This document shows positions 38,057 to 48,413 of a stretch of DNA of 64,000 bases, piece after piece (position 1 is the stretch's first letter; every line of letters starts with the position of its first letter). The position numbers and the translations under genes are program-made. A model generated the notes under the pieces. The model was not told the DNA's origin, made no database searches, and saw only the letters and a program-made list of their open reading frames with translations. The stretch comes from Trichomonas tenax (lineage: Eukaryota; Parabasalia; Trichomonadida; Trichomonadidae). The stretch is from assembly GCA_023091735.1 (NCBI GenBank), contig JALKBU010000079.1:1-64000 (forward strand), read 5' to 3'.

Positions 38057-40078
38057 ATGGAGTTTGTTTGTCCCGCCGAGACATCCGCTGCACCATTGGC
38101 AAATATCACATTCTTCTTCGCCCAGAAGGCTGCGAAGATAAAGGTCACAAGAACCGGAAACGACGTCATCTTCACTGATGGTCAGACAAAAGTTGAAGGA
38201 GAAATCGCTGTTGCCCTTCACCTTGCAAAGGCATTGAACCTCCCAATCTACCCAGAAGCTCTCCGCGCTGAGATCGACGCTCATGTCAACAATTATCCAA
38301 ATGTTCAGGAAGGCCTTCTCGCAAAGGACTTCGCTTATGTCGTTGGCAACGAATTCACACTCGCCGATATCGCTGTCTTTGCAGCTGTCAAAAAGTCAAA
38401 GATTGAGGTTTCTAACAACTGGTTCACAACAGTTTCTACAAATCCAATGATCAAGCGCTTCTTATCATCTGTCGCTGCTGAGGGCAAGAAGAAGGTTGCC
38501 ACAAAGAAGGAGGAAGCACCAAAGGAGAAAGTTTGCACAAGATTCGCTCCAGAGCCATCCGGCTACCTTCACATCGGCCACGCCAAGGCCGCCCTCGCCT
38601 CAGAGATGTACACACGCTCCCGTGGTGGTGAATTCATCCTTCGTTTCGATGATACAAATCCAAAGAACGAGTCCGCTGAGTTCGAAGAGATCATCAAGAA
38701 GGACCTTGAGCTCCTAGAAATCAAGTTCGATCGTGTTGAGCACACATCAGACTATATCCCAGTTATCATGGAGAAACTTGTCGATTTCATCAAGGCTGGC
38801 CTCGCCTACGTCGATGACACACCAGGTGATATCATTTCACAGCAGCGTCTCGAGCTCAAGCCATCCGTTCACCGTGATGACACAGTTGAACAGAACCTCG
38901 CCGCTTACGACGAGATGCTCAAGCGCACAGAGCACGGCCTCAAGTGCGTCGTTCGTGCCAAGATCGACTACCAGTCTAAGAATGGTGTTATGCGTGATCC
39001 AGTTATCGCCCGCCACATCGAGAACGGCTACCATCCAAAGACAGGCACAAAGTACCCAGTCTTCCCAGTCTACGACTTCGCATGCCCAATCGTCGACTCT
39101 CTCGCTGGCGTTACACACGCTATGAGATCATGGGAGTACACAGATCGTGACCACCTTTACTACTACTTCATCGACAAGATGCACCTCCGCAAGGTCAAGA
39201 TCATCTCCTTCTCCCGCCTTTCATTCACACACACAGCTCTCGGCAAGCGCCATCTCAGGAAGCTCGTCGCTGAGCACCTTGCTGAGGGTTGGGACGACCC
39301 ACGCTTCCCAACAGTCCGCGGTCTCCGCCGCCGTGGTCTCATCCCAGAGACACTCAAGCAGTTCTGCCAGTCTCAGGGTGCTTCTGCTACACAGAACCTC
39401 CACGAGTGGGGCAAGTTATGGTCCCTCAACCGTGCTATCATCCAGCCAAAGAGCCCACGTGTCATGTCTATCGCTCCAGAGTCCGCTGTCAAGCTCTACA
39501 TCGAGGGAGCTCCAGAGGGCACAGTCGAGTGCAATGTCAACGATAAGGTCAAGGAGCTCGGCACAAAGCAGTTCGCTACAGGACCAAACGTTCTCATCGA
39601 ACAGGAGGATGCTAAGCTCTTAGAGGTTGGCGCTAAGGCTTGCTTATTGCACTGGAACACATTCACTGTTACAGACATCGCTAAGGATGGCGACAAGATC
39701 GTCGAGGTTAAGGCTAAGTGGACAGGCGATAACGACTTCAAGTCCACAAAGAAGCTTAACTGGATCGTCGCTGACAAGTCTGTCGAGATCACAATGAGAG
39801 AGTGGAACTATCTTATAGAGGAGGGCGTTTTCAACCCATCCGAGAAGGATATCACACAGGCTATCTGCAAGGTTCCATTCGCTGATACAGTTCTTCTTGC
39901 CGACCCATCTGTCTTAAAAGTAGAGCGGGGTCATATCTTCCAGCTCGAGAGACGTGCTGACTGCATTGTCGACAAGGTTGAGAATGGCAAGATGATGGCC
40001 TTCCTCATCCCAACAGGCACAAACCGTAACCTTGGCCTTCCAATCAAGATCCAGTTGTTCACAGATGAATCCAAGTAA
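38057..40078 (+). CDS. Glutamyl-tRNA synthetase, cytosolic eukaryotic type
   Basis: The protein has 673 aa from ATG 38057. Residues about 1-145 form a GST-like N-terminal domain (FTLADIAVFAAV). The class I catalytic domain starts at VCTRFAPEPSGYLHIGHAKA with HIGH at 172-175, followed by FDDTNPKNESAEF, YVDDTPGD, RAKID, DFACPIVDSLAGVTHAMRS, EYTDRDHLYYYF and WDDPRFPTVRGLRRRGL. These are the GluRS (not GlnRS) variants. The KMSKS-equivalent loop reads ALGKRHLRKLV (about 394-404), where other eukaryotes have VLSKRKL. The C-terminal beta-barrel anticodon-binding part ends the protein. Known role: charges tRNA-Glu. Codon use is strongly biased, as expected for a highly expressed gene; TAATAAAG at the stop. 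Confidence 0.93.
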   Translation: MEFVCPAETSAAPLANITFFFAQKAAKIKVTRTGNDVIFTDGQTKVEGEIAVALHLAKALNLPIYPEALRAEIDAHVNNYPNVQEGLLAKDFAYVVGNEFTLADIAVFAAVKKSKIEVSNNWFTTVSTNPMIKRFLSSVAAEGKKKVATKKEEAPKEKVCTRFAPEPSGYLHIGHAKAALASEMYTRSRGGEFILRFDDTNPKNESAEFEEIIKKDLELLEIKFDRVEHTSDYIPVIMEKLVDFIKAGLAYVDDTPGDIISQQRLELKPSVHRDDTVEQNLAAYDEMLKRTEHGLKCVVRAKIDYQSKNGVMRDPVIARHIENGYHPKTGTKYPVFPVYDFACPIVDSLAGVTHAMRSWEYTDRDHLYYYFIDKMHLRKVKIISFSRLSFTHTALGKRHLRKLVAEHLAEGWDDPRFPTVRGLRRRGLIPETLKQFCQSQGASATQNLHEWGKLWSLNRAIIQPKSPRVMSIAPESAVKLYIEGAPEGTVECNVNDKVKELGTKQFATGPNVLIEQEDAKLLEVGAKACLLHWNTFTVTDIAKDGDKIVEVKAKWTGDNDFKSTKKLNWIVADKSVEITMREWNYLIEEGVFNPSEKDITQAICKVPFADTVLLADPSVLKVERGHIFQLERRADCIVDKVENGKMMAFLIPTGTNRNLGLPIKIQLFTDESK

Positions 40079-40153
40079 TAAAGATTTTCTTTTATTTCTT
40101 TTTAAAATTTCATGGAGAGTTTTTTATTAATATACAATAACAAATATATATAG

Positions 40154-41416
40154 TTAATTATCTAGTGGTTTCTGAATAAAGTGAAGAATAGTTTCATCTT
40201 CAAGGAATGTTTCTGATATATCCAAATCTTCAACTTCTATTGCCCAGTTGTATATTTTCGATAAAAGAATTCGTATCTTTCTTAGTGAAGTATTGTGTTC
40301 ATCTTCTTCTATTATCTCTGCTAATGATTGCCAGAGTTCAGTCTTAGAGTTGAAGTAGTTAAATGAGTCGACATCTCCATTCAAGAGAATTTTTAGTGGG
40401 CAAGCAATGAAACAAAGTCTTTCTTTGTATGTAAGAATATCAATGTTCTCTAATGAATAATCCCAGAAGGAATAATTGAATAAATTTGTTCCTACTAGTT
40501 CATGGCGGTCCAGTAAGTCATATAAACTGCGCCAGAATCGTTTTGGATTCAACTCAGTTATTTTTCCAAGGAATTGATTCATAAATTCAAAATCGTTGAA
40601 AAACCTTTCTAATGTTGATGGATGGTTCCTAAGTAGTTGTGTGAATAACCAGAACAATATGTCAAACACTTTTCCGTTGTGTGTAGCAAACATATGATTA
40701 TTAATTGTCTGAATATTTTTGATAATTACTGAACCCAATGTTTCACAATTTAGAAATAGTGCAAGTATATTATGGAATGCACAGAGTTGTATTTCTTCGT
40801 TAGTTGAATCATAAAATCGCCTTGAAATTTGATAAAATTCTAATGCTGAATCATAATCGACTCCAAACGCAACAACGGTAACTATAAGTCCCAATTTTTC
40901 ACATGTTAAGTCGTCTGTATGTTCTTTTTTAAATAAACTTTGTATTATTTTCGATTCAATGATTTTTCTCGAGCAAGCAAATGAATTTTGTCCCATGTAA
41001 TTGAGACCAGTGGTAAATGTAATAAATTCTTCATCGAATGGTTGTGCGAATATGTTCATAAATAAATCAAAGAAATTATTTTTCAGCATCTTCTTAACAA
41101 TGGAGTATTTTTGAAAACATGATCTATAAATAACACCTAAAGTCATAACTATTTGATATCTGTCTTCTAGTTTTGATAATAATGTCATCAAATCTTCATA
41201 ATAATGTAAATCATAGATTGCATATTGCATTTGACCGAACTGAATTTCATTTTTTTTGCTTAATTCTTGTATGACAGCAAGAGCTTCGTTAATTTGATTT
41301 TGTTGAACAAATTCTTTGAGATCTTGGAATTGATTTAGCAATATTTGGTATTCTTCATCATACTTTTTATCATCTGTTCCTAAAATTAGAGATCTAATTT
41401 GACTTATTCGAGACAT
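40154..41416 (-). CDS. ARM/HEAT-like alpha-helical protein
   Basis: The protein has 420 aa from ATG 41416. It has the same general design as the 2214-3602 product: a short polar N-terminus followed by repeated amphipathic helices (LKEFVQQNQINEALAVIQEL, IVMTLGVIYRSCFQKYSIVK, VFDILFWLFTQLLRNHPSTL). The C-terminus is acidic (EIIEEDEHN, EVEDLDISETFLEDE). No catalytic motif is visible and no named family is recognised. It shares a divergent promoter region with the Sec24-like gene. Confidence 0.8.
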   Translation of the reverse strand: MSRISQIRSLILGTDDKKYDEEYQILLNQFQDLKEFVQQNQINEALAVIQELSKKNEIQFGQMQYAIYDLHYYEDLMTLLSKLEDRYQIVMTLGVIYRSCFQKYSIVKKMLKNNFFDLFMNIFAQPFDEEFITFTTGLNYMGQNSFACSRKIIESKIIQSLFKKEHTDDLTCEKLGLIVTVVAFGVDYDSALEFYQISRRFYDSTNEEIQLCAFHNILALFLNCETLGSVIIKNIQTINNHMFATHNGKVFDILFWLFTQLLRNHPSTLERFFNDFEFMNQFLGKITELNPKRFWRSLYDLLDRHELVGTNLFNYSFWDYSLENIDILTYKERLCFIACPLKILLNGDVDSFNYFNSKTELWQSLAEIIEEDEHNTSLRKIRILLSKIYNWAIEVEDLDISETFLEDETILHFIQKPLDN

Positions 41417-41760
41417 TTGCTATCTCCTAAAATGATTTTGACAATGTAAAATCAATGTATATTTTTACAAAAACAAAAATAGTATTTACAACGTCAAAAT
41501 AGATCTGATGAATTACAGTGAAACTCTAATAATACCATCTCCTATGTGGTGGCTATTTACCACCAAAGTTTCATAATACAAAAATTGGAAATTGGCAAAG
41601 ATTGCACAATGACAAAAACTGAAATGTAAAGTCAAAATGACAAAAATTTAAAATTTTACATTATCATAAATGTCAGAAATCTATATTTACAAAGTTTTTT
41701 GCATTGTAAAATTAAAATGTCAAAATTTCCAATAAAAAATTTCGCATTTTTATTTTCGAC
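41417..41760. promoter_or_regulatory. Divergent promoter region rich in TGACA/TTTACA half-sites
   Basis: The 344 bp between ATG 41416 (minus) and ATG 41761 (plus) contain at least ten half-sites (TTGACAATGTAAAATC, AACGTCAAAAT, ATGTAAAGTCAAAATGACA, TTTTACATTATC, AATGTCAG, ATTGTAAAATTAAAATGTCA). GTGGTGGCTATTTACCAC (about 41546) is a short hairpin. No coding frame. Confidence 0.5.
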
Positions 41761-43665
41761 ATGAAAACAAAATACGTAATGCCACCAGAAGAACTCTTAT
41801 ACATGAAGAGAACGTTCAAAAACAAGGATGAGATCTGGGAGGAGGGTTTAGTGGCCGAAGAACCAAAGACAACAGTTTATAAAAATATAATGCCGAATTT
41901 TCGTTCGGTAACTACCGTATTTCCTAAGCTCACTGTAATGAACATGGCCATGTTCCCACTCGGATTACTGATATCTCCGGGAGATATTCAACAAGTTCCT
42001 TTAATCGACGTTCGGCAAAAATACATTCCGAAATGCTTCACATGTGGCGCATACATCAACTTATGCTGCCAAATTAACAAGGAAAATAAAATTTGCACGT
42101 GCCCAATTTGCGGCCATTCAATTACACTTCCAGATGATATGAATATTGACGAGGATGTTCGCTTTAAGGCACCAGCATATGATATGATCGAGAGTGGCAA
42201 CGAAGACGAAGAGCATATGCAAAATTATATTTTTATGATTGATACTTCAAAGAAAGCCGTTGATTCTGGTTTCACATGCGATTTCTGCCAAGGCTTGATC
42301 CAATTCGTTAAGAATGCATCGAATATTTCTCGTTTTGGAATTTTCACATATGATGAAACGATTCAATATTACGATTCACTTCAAAACAGGATTATCGAAG
42401 TCGCAGATCTCGAGGATTTCCAGTTCCCTTCATTGAAGTTGCGAGACATCTCTGAGAACAGAGAATGGATGTTAAATTCGCTCGAAAAGATCTCTCAGAC
42501 AACAGGAAAGATTACCAATGCGAATTGCTTCCCATCGGCGCTTCTTGCAGCCGATAAACTATTCGGACAGATTGGAGGAGTGATTGTTGCTTCTCTCTAT
42601 GGAAATCCAACGAATTGTCCGCATCATATTCCAAAGCCAGATGTTCCTGAATTTGATTCAGATCCACTCGTATACCATCCAAATAGAGGAAGCAATTTTT
42701 ACCTCGAAACAGGAAAATACTTCAATGATCACGGTTTGTCATTAAATCTCATCGCATGCTCTGATGGAGTAGACAACATGCATCTCATAGGACTTATTCC
42801 AGGCCTTTCATCAGGCACAATGAAGCTATTAGATTACTACAAGCCAGAAGATAAGTTTAAGATCGATTCATTCCTCACTAAGATTGCCTCGACGCCATAT
42901 TTCTACAAAGCATACTCATCATTGAAATACAACAAAGATGTGTTCTCTGTCGATCATATTTCAATGAACGGTATGTATGATGATCACGAAGCATCTCTCG
43001 GCAATTTGCCATACAGTTCATCAGTATTTTATGATCTCACGATGCATCAAAACTTGAATTCGCAGACAGTATTCTTCCAGCATGTCCTGAAATACAAGGA
43101 CGCTTTTGGATTGAACAGAATTAGAGTTACAACGCAATGGTTCCCAGTAACAGATGATTCATACATGGTTAGAATGAACTTGGATCCTGGAGCCTTCATT
43201 AACTACTTGACAAGAGTATTCGCAAACAATTTGCTCGGAACTGCAATGAGAAAGGCAATGACATACATTAAGTCAACAGGTGATCCTATAATCGATAGCA
43301 TCAATGAATACCTAAATGGCTGTATGTTGACACAAGAGAAACATCCAAAGGGTGCTGATGGACGCACAGAAGATATTATTTATATAAGAAATTCCAATGT
43401 CTTCGATCTTTTGTTGTACTTCTATCCAAGAACACGAAACTACGGTCCAAATGGATGCGTGCGTGCTGTCCAAAACACCGATGACATATTCCTATATGTA
43501 AGAAAAGACGCCGATAAGGAATATCTCCAGAAAGCATTCGGAGTTAATGATGTTCAAAAATTGCCGACCAATCTTCCAATCATTAAATCTCCAGAGAACA
43601 TTGAACTCTGGAGCTTCGTCAGAAGATATCTCCACGTCTGTCGTGCAAATATTATTGTTGAATAA
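41761..43665 (+). CDS. Sec24-like COPII coat protein
   Basis: The protein has 634 aa from ATG 41761. It shows the Sec23/24 order: a zinc finger (Cys92, Cys95 ... Cys114, Cys117: CFTCGAYINLCCQ ... CTCPICGH), a vWA-type trunk (NYIFMIDTSKKAVDSGFTCD, SRFGIFTYDETIQYY), a beta-sandwich/helical part (VFFQHVLKYKDAFGLNRIRV, then AFINYLTRVFANNLLGTAM), and a C-terminal gelsolin-like end (DIFLYVRKDADKEYLQKAFG). Absence of the Sec23 arginine-finger context and the cargo-adaptor style favour Sec24, but it lacks the long Pro-rich N-terminal extension of other Sec24 proteins. Known role: cargo selection in ER export. Confidence 0.85.
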   Translation: MKTKYVMPPEELLYMKRTFKNKDEIWEEGLVAEEPKTTVYKNIMPNFRSVTTVFPKLTVMNMAMFPLGLLISPGDIQQVPLIDVRQKYIPKCFTCGAYINLCCQINKENKICTCPICGHSITLPDDMNIDEDVRFKAPAYDMIESGNEDEEHMQNYIFMIDTSKKAVDSGFTCDFCQGLIQFVKNASNISRFGIFTYDETIQYYDSLQNRIIEVADLEDFQFPSLKLRDISENREWMLNSLEKISQTTGKITNANCFPSALLAADKLFGQIGGVIVASLYGNPTNCPHHIPKPDVPEFDSDPLVYHPNRGSNFYLETGKYFNDHGLSLNLIACSDGVDNMHLIGLIPGLSSGTMKLLDYYKPEDKFKIDSFLTKIASTPYFYKAYSSLKYNKDVFSVDHISMNGMYDDHEASLGNLPYSSSVFYDLTMHQNLNSQTVFFQHVLKYKDAFGLNRIRVTTQWFPVTDDSYMVRMNLDPGAFINYLTRVFANNLLGTAMRKAMTYIKSTGDPIIDSINEYLNGCMLTQEKHPKGADGRTEDIIYIRNSNVFDLLLYFYPRTRNYGPNGCVRAVQNTDDIFLYVRKDADKEYLQKAFGVNDVQKLPTNLPIIKSPENIELWSFVRRYLHVCRANIIVE

Positions 43666-43702
43666 TCTTTTATTAATTTAATAAAGATGACATATTTTTT
43701 TA

Positions 43703-45058
43703 ATGTCTGAATATTTCGAATTTTTAGCAGAAAACAGAAGCCGCATTTATGAAATTGCTTCAAATATAGGCATACTGAACATTTCTGACATTATTGGTCA
43801 ATGTCTTGCAATAGGAGAGGAAAAATCAGATAAAATTTTAGCAAATCTTGCACAATCCATAGTAGATTTGCTGACATATAGGCAAAATATGTATCCTTAT
43901 ATACTTGAGTTCTTTATTTCATATGCAAGTCAATATACAAATGATTTAATATTATCTTTTGCATTTTATTGCTTCAAACAGAGATCTGATTCTTATTTTC
44001 AATTAGAAGAATGCCTGTTCTTTATGATACGTGATTTAGTTGAAAAAGAAATCATTCCAATCGATAATATTTATCATTTATTTGAAGATTATTCGAATCT
44101 TTGCCCGAACAAAGTTTTTGTTGCATTTTTCATATTCATTCCATATATATTGTGCAACCAAGAGTTATTTAAAAGAATACATGGATTCCTATTAAGTTCT
44201 CCTAATTTAGATCAACAATGCAAAGAATTTATGTGGAAAATTGTTGAATATAATAAGAATGACTGGGCATTATTTAGAAATGAAATAAATTTTTATTCAA
44301 GGGATGAAATAATAGATATTATCATCAACGATGATGCAGAGGCATTATCACATATTGAAGATTTGGAAAATATCTCTTTGGTCAAGAAATTTGGTTTGTT
44401 TCGTTTTCCTTATCATCTTCGAAAAGCGCGTGAATTAATTGATGTTGCTTGTTTTTATGGATCAATGAAGTGTCTTGAATACATTTTAGATTCATATGTT
44501 GTCAAAAAGAAGACTAATGCACAATACTTCGCAATTGCAAGTGGAAATATTGAAATCGTAAAGTATCTTGATATGAGAGGATTCCCTTTTATTGATTTCA
44601 TTCCTGCAGCTGCTTATTTGCATCAAAATCAAATATTGGAATGGATAATAACAGAAAAGAAGTCTCAAATAATAGGGAAATTAGGTATTATGAATAGATG
44701 TTTGATAGAATGCGCAAAAAGTAACAACATTAAATATTTCGTTGAATGTTTAAATCAGAAAATTAATTTTAAATTAACGGATGAATACAAAAGAGGAATA
44801 CTTTCTTATGCGTGTGAATATGGAAATTACGAAATCTTTGGTATAGCTTTCATGCGATACCCTGAATTAGTCAATCAACAAGATATTAATGGTTTAACTC
44901 CTTTGCATTATGCAGTTAAGAATAATCAAATCGATATTGTTAAATTAATTCTTCAAAAGCCAGAAACTGATGTTTCTATTAAAGATTTGACATCAAGGAT
45001 AGCTTTAGATTGTGCAAACGAATATATTGCAGCGTTATTTAACCAAAATAGAGAATAA
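43703..45058 (+). CDS. Ankyrin-repeat protein with trichomonad N-terminal domain
   Basis: The protein has 451 aa from ATG 43703. Residues about 1-225 are helical (NIGILNISDIIGQCLAIGEE, then YPYILEFFISYA). They are followed by the block ELIDVACFYGSMKCLEYIL typical of trichomonad ankyrin proteins (DUF3447 area). Degenerate repeats follow, then two good ankyrin units near the end (NGLTPLHYAVKNNQIDIVKL, IALDCANEYIAALF). It probably acts in protein binding. It converges with an ankyrin pseudogene 62 bp downstream, so the two may share origin. Confidence 0.88.
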   Translation: MSEYFEFLAENRSRIYEIASNIGILNISDIIGQCLAIGEEKSDKILANLAQSIVDLLTYRQNMYPYILEFFISYASQYTNDLILSFAFYCFKQRSDSYFQLEECLFFMIRDLVEKEIIPIDNIYHLFEDYSNLCPNKVFVAFFIFIPYILCNQELFKRIHGFLLSSPNLDQQCKEFMWKIVEYNKNDWALFRNEINFYSRDEIIDIIINDDAEALSHIEDLENISLVKKFGLFRFPYHLRKARELIDVACFYGSMKCLEYILDSYVVKKKTNAQYFAIASGNIEIVKYLDMRGFPFIDFIPAAAYLHQNQILEWIITEKKSQIIGKLGIMNRCLIECAKSNNIKYFVECLNQKINFKLTDEYKRGILSYACEYGNYEIFGIAFMRYPELVNQQDINGLTPLHYAVKNNQIDIVKLILQKPETDVSIKDLTSRIALDCANEYIAALFNQNRE

Positions 45059-45120
45059 TAAAATTAATTTCAAAATAAATAATTCAAACAATTTATTATA
45101 TACAAAATGTATCTATGCAT

Positions 45121-45780
45121 TCATCTTTTCATTTTTCTCGGTGGTATTGGCGTTATTTGCGCATCCAATTTCTTGCAAATCATTTCATATTCAGCATCAA
45201 TATCTAATGCACCGTGTGATACCAGAAATCTTTCGACATCTCTATGTCTGTTGATAGATGCCCAATATCTTGGTGTTGTATTCGACATTGTTAATACATT
45301 TGGATTAACTCTTAAAGCGATGAGTAATTTAACAATTTCCAGTGCTCCACAGTCTGCAGCATAGTGCAATGGTGTCCAATAAGTAAAAATAGAATTCCGG
45401 CGTTATCTTTGGATTCAAAATTCGTTCCTATGCGAATAAAGCTTGTAAATATTTCAACATTGTTCGATATTGAGGCTAAATGTATCGGTAATCTATAATG
45501 AAATGATGAATACCGTTAAAAAAAAATCACGAATTGTATCTCTTATGTTTAAATCCGCTCCTAATGCAACAAGCATATTAAAACATCGTAGTGATCCATA
45601 AAAAGCGGCTACGCTAATAATTGGTGGATTATTTTTGAGTTGCCAATCGAGATTGTTCAAAACTTGATCGCTAAGCATATCATTTTTCAGTATTAGATTC
45701 GGAGAATACTTCGTTGTAATGACTTGCGCTAATTCGCACTGCATATCCTTCTTTAGAATGTTGTAAATTTTATCAAGCAT
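45121..45780 (-). pseudogene. Ankyrin-repeat gene with two frameshifts
   Basis: The ATG at 45780 opens MLDKIYNILKKDMQCELAQV and runs through NNPPIISVAAFYGSLRCFNM, typical of short trichomonad ankyrin proteins, to NIRDTIRDF. There a nine-T run (about 45518-45526 on the plus strand as A's) breaks the frame. The protein continues in another frame with RLPIHLASISNNVEIFTSFI (about 45400-45500). A second shift near 45380-45395 leads to YWTPLHYAADCGALEIVKLL and the natural C-terminus IPPRKMKR with a stop at 45121. Start, repeats and end are all present. It is either a recently dead gene or has sequencing errors in homopolymers. Confidence 0.85.
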
Positions 45781-46406
45781 TTTTATTATAAAACGTGCAC
45801 AAAACAGGGGGTTAAACCTTTAATAAACAGTGTCTGAAGAATATCTTGGCAACTTTGCTTGTTGAAAACAGATGTGTGACGAGAGAAAGCGCATGTACTT
45901 GTCATCAACTTTGAGCCATAAATAGCCCTCATCTTCCGACTAGAAGAGGAGTGTCATTTAGTGACTTTTCTGCAAATACAACAACGAATAGAAAATTATT
46001 TCGACTTTCGTTATTATCAAGAATTTTCAAATTTATATTTCGACCTTGTTTGTAATTCGCAATATGTCTGCAAAAATTAAGTTTAATTAACACATGTGAC
46101 TTCATCAATATAACATATTTGGAAAGTTCTATCGAAGATTCAATTTTGAAATGTGACTTGTGATTTATCAAAATAAGAAGCAGGCAGATTATTATCTCCT
46201 TCATTGCATGTATAAAAGCACTTGAAACAAAATCAGAATCTGCTTGCAATTGACTCTCAAATAAAGATTCCTCAATTTTTTTGGGGAAAAATCTGAACCC
46301 CAAAATTCTTAAACTTTAACTTCGAAAATCCAAATAGAGGAAGGAATAATAAACAAAGAATAGTTTAGTATATTAAACAACAAATTATAATATTATACAC
46401 ATATGA
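45781..46406. other. Spacer without a supported gene
   Basis: A 124-codon open frame on the minus strand (45929-46303) begins with TTG. Its sequence resembles no family I know, so it is not called. Confidence 0.45.
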
Positions 46407-48056
46407 TTAAGAGAACATGTTTGGTAAACTTGGAGAAATGAAGTTGAAGAAATCAGTTTCGATTCCTGGCATTGTGGAAAACTCGTTTGTCGGGATGCGC
46501 TTTTCGGGTTTGCTTGCTGTGCTTTCTATTGCTAAAGCAACGCCAACAACGCTTCCAATTGGCTGTTGACTCATGATTTTGTCACATATTGGCAGAATCT
46601 GTGGAGTGCTGCAACATTCAATTCTTGAAAATGCTGGAAAACTGAAAATTATTAAAGCAACACAAAGGCAGATAATAAACAAATGAGGACTGTCAGAGCA
46701 CATTGCGGAGTCCCAAGCACGCTCTAGATTACTCTCGTCTAAGCTTCTTCGGAATGCAAGCATGAAGCTAGAAACAACAAAATTCATATCAGTCATTTCA
46801 CTCTTGATAATCCAATCTTTGATTCTGCTGTCATGTTTTCCAAGCAACTCAAGGACGAGTGTAAGATCAATGTTCTGAACTCCATCCATGCTTCCTTCTA
46901 TAAGACTGCTATTTATTTTCTCAGCGAAGCTTGCAAAGCACCAAAATCCGAGGGCTTCCGTTTGTTCTTGAGTGTAGAGTTTCGAATAATGGAAAACTAA
47001 AAGGAATGGTAAAAGAATGTCATTTAAGCCTTGCGTGTATCTAATATCGTAATTCCAGATTGCATATGTCTTCAAAACATTAACCATCATCGGTTTAATG
47101 ATTGTTTCATCTGATCCTGGAGGCAAATTTGTTCTTCTCACATCCATTCTTATTGTTTGATATGCAGATCGTAATTCTGGACGATGAGTGAGCTGGAACG
47201 ATGACATCGACTCCCACTGTGTTTTAACAAGCTTATACTCATCAACACGCTGATCTAGAACTGAATCAACCTCTTTGGAGAATGGAAGAACGCCAAGAAG
47301 TTGCGGCCACAAATATGGTCTTAAATCTGAATGAATTCCGCGTCTTGAAGCTTGAATGCGAATGTCATTGAATGAAATTGAAGTCCCAACGATGTGGTCA
47401 TAATCTGCTTTAGTGAAAGGCGAGTTTGTGTAAGATGCGCCGTCGATTCCAAATTGAGTTGCAATTTGTGCTTTTGTCAGTTCGTCAACAAGCGGAACAG
47501 AACTTGTGGTCGAAACTTGAATAAATGGAACATTAAATTTACCGTCTTCACATGGAATATCGTAAACTCGTAATAATGAAGAAAAAGATGGGAAAATTTG
47601 TGCATTATCGTGCGTTATTGTTCTCCATATATCTGCTGACATGTCTTTTTCCTTTTCAACTGCTGAATTTATCGCGATAACTTGCAAAAATTGCAAACAA
47701 GCTTCCATAGGATTCTGTTTGAACTGAAATTGGAACATTTCTGGTGGGTGTAGTGTAGAAATGAGCATATCCATGCAATTTGGTTGAGGCGTGATAATTA
47801 ACTTTTGAATTTGCGAAGATTGTAAGTAAATTTGGTGTCTATACATCACAGAAGTTCGAGTACTTCCTGGAGATGAGCTTGGTTTTAAGTTTTCGCGTTT
47901 AATTCTTTCATCTTGATATTGCGCCCACTTAAAAAAGAAGTTTCCGCTGTCTTTTCCTATAATAAATATACCCCTGGAACCGCTTTTTCCTGGAACGTAT
48001 GTTTCAACTTCGTGAAAAATTGCGAGAATCAGAGGTTGAGGAAGAGATTGCAACAT
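46407..48056 (-). CDS. TBC-domain Rab GTPase-activating protein (TBC1D15/Gyp7-like)
   Basis: The protein has 549 aa from ATG 48056. The N-terminal about 200 residues contain a beta-rich, PH-like part (FFKWAQYQDERI; SVMYRHQIYL). The TBC domain runs from about 235 (RGIHSDLRPYLWPQLLGVLP). It has both catalytic fingers: IRMDVRRT (302-309, the I-x-x-D-x-x-R arginine finger, Arg308) and RYTQGLNDIL (339-348, glutamine finger Gln342). LIEGSMDGVQNIDLTLVLEL and ERAWDSAM follow in family order. Known role: inactivates Rab GTPases in vesicle traffic. The closest design is the TBC1D15/17/Gyp7 group; the target Rab is unknown. Confidence 0.9.
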   Translation of the reverse strand: MLQSLPQPLILAIFHEVETYVPGKSGSRGIFIIGKDSGNFFFKWAQYQDERIKRENLKPSSSPGSTRTSVMYRHQIYLQSSQIQKLIITPQPNCMDMLISTLHPPEMFQFQFKQNPMEACLQFLQVIAINSAVEKEKDMSADIWRTITHDNAQIFPSFSSLLRVYDIPCEDGKFNVPFIQVSTTSSVPLVDELTKAQIATQFGIDGASYTNSPFTKADYDHIVGTSISFNDIRIQASRRGIHSDLRPYLWPQLLGVLPFSKEVDSVLDQRVDEYKLVKTQWESMSSFQLTHRPELRSAYQTIRMDVRRTNLPPGSDETIIKPMMVNVLKTYAIWNYDIRYTQGLNDILLPFLLVFHYSKLYTQEQTEALGFWCFASFAEKINSSLIEGSMDGVQNIDLTLVLELLGKHDSRIKDWIIKSEMTDMNFVVSSFMLAFRRSLDESNLERAWDSAMCSDSPHLFIICLCVALIIFSFPAFSRIECCSTPQILPICDKIMSQQPIGSVVGVALAIESTASKPEKRIPTNEFSTMPGIETDFFNFISPSLPNMFS

Positions 48057-48413
48057 TTATGAATTTTGATTTTTTGGACTTCGAATTTTTAATCAGTGAA
48101 ATCATCCCTTGCATTATTTGTAGATTTCATTTCTCGAAATTTGATTCACATTTTTTGAATTTCCATGTTTAGGCTTAATCTAGTTAAAACAATATTATAC
48201 TCGAAAAGCATTATTCATTCAGCTTTTAGATAATATACATTAATTTTATTCTTCAACAATATTATTCATATATCATTGATTTGGTATTAAAAATATGTTG
48301 TGCTTCAAAAATTAATCTATTTGGAAGCTGTGTTTAATGAAAATCTTTATTTTTATTAAAAGTGATCAATTTGAAAAATCAATCAATATAGATATGACAA
48401 ATATCTTAAAATT
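48057..48413. other. Gene-free spacer
   Basis: AT-rich; nothing recognised. It carries the promoter side of the TBC gene and the 3' side of the glycine-rich gene. Confidence 0.45.

Noticed and set aside
38733..39623. Long secondary frames on both strands within the GluRS gene
   Set aside because: They are shadows caused by the strong codon bias of the real gene; Ser/Thr-rich nonsense composition.
45929..46303. 124-codon minus-strand frame before the ankyrin pseudogene
   Set aside because: It starts at TTG and the sequence does not resemble ankyrin or any other domain. The ankyrin pseudogene already has its own complete N-terminus.
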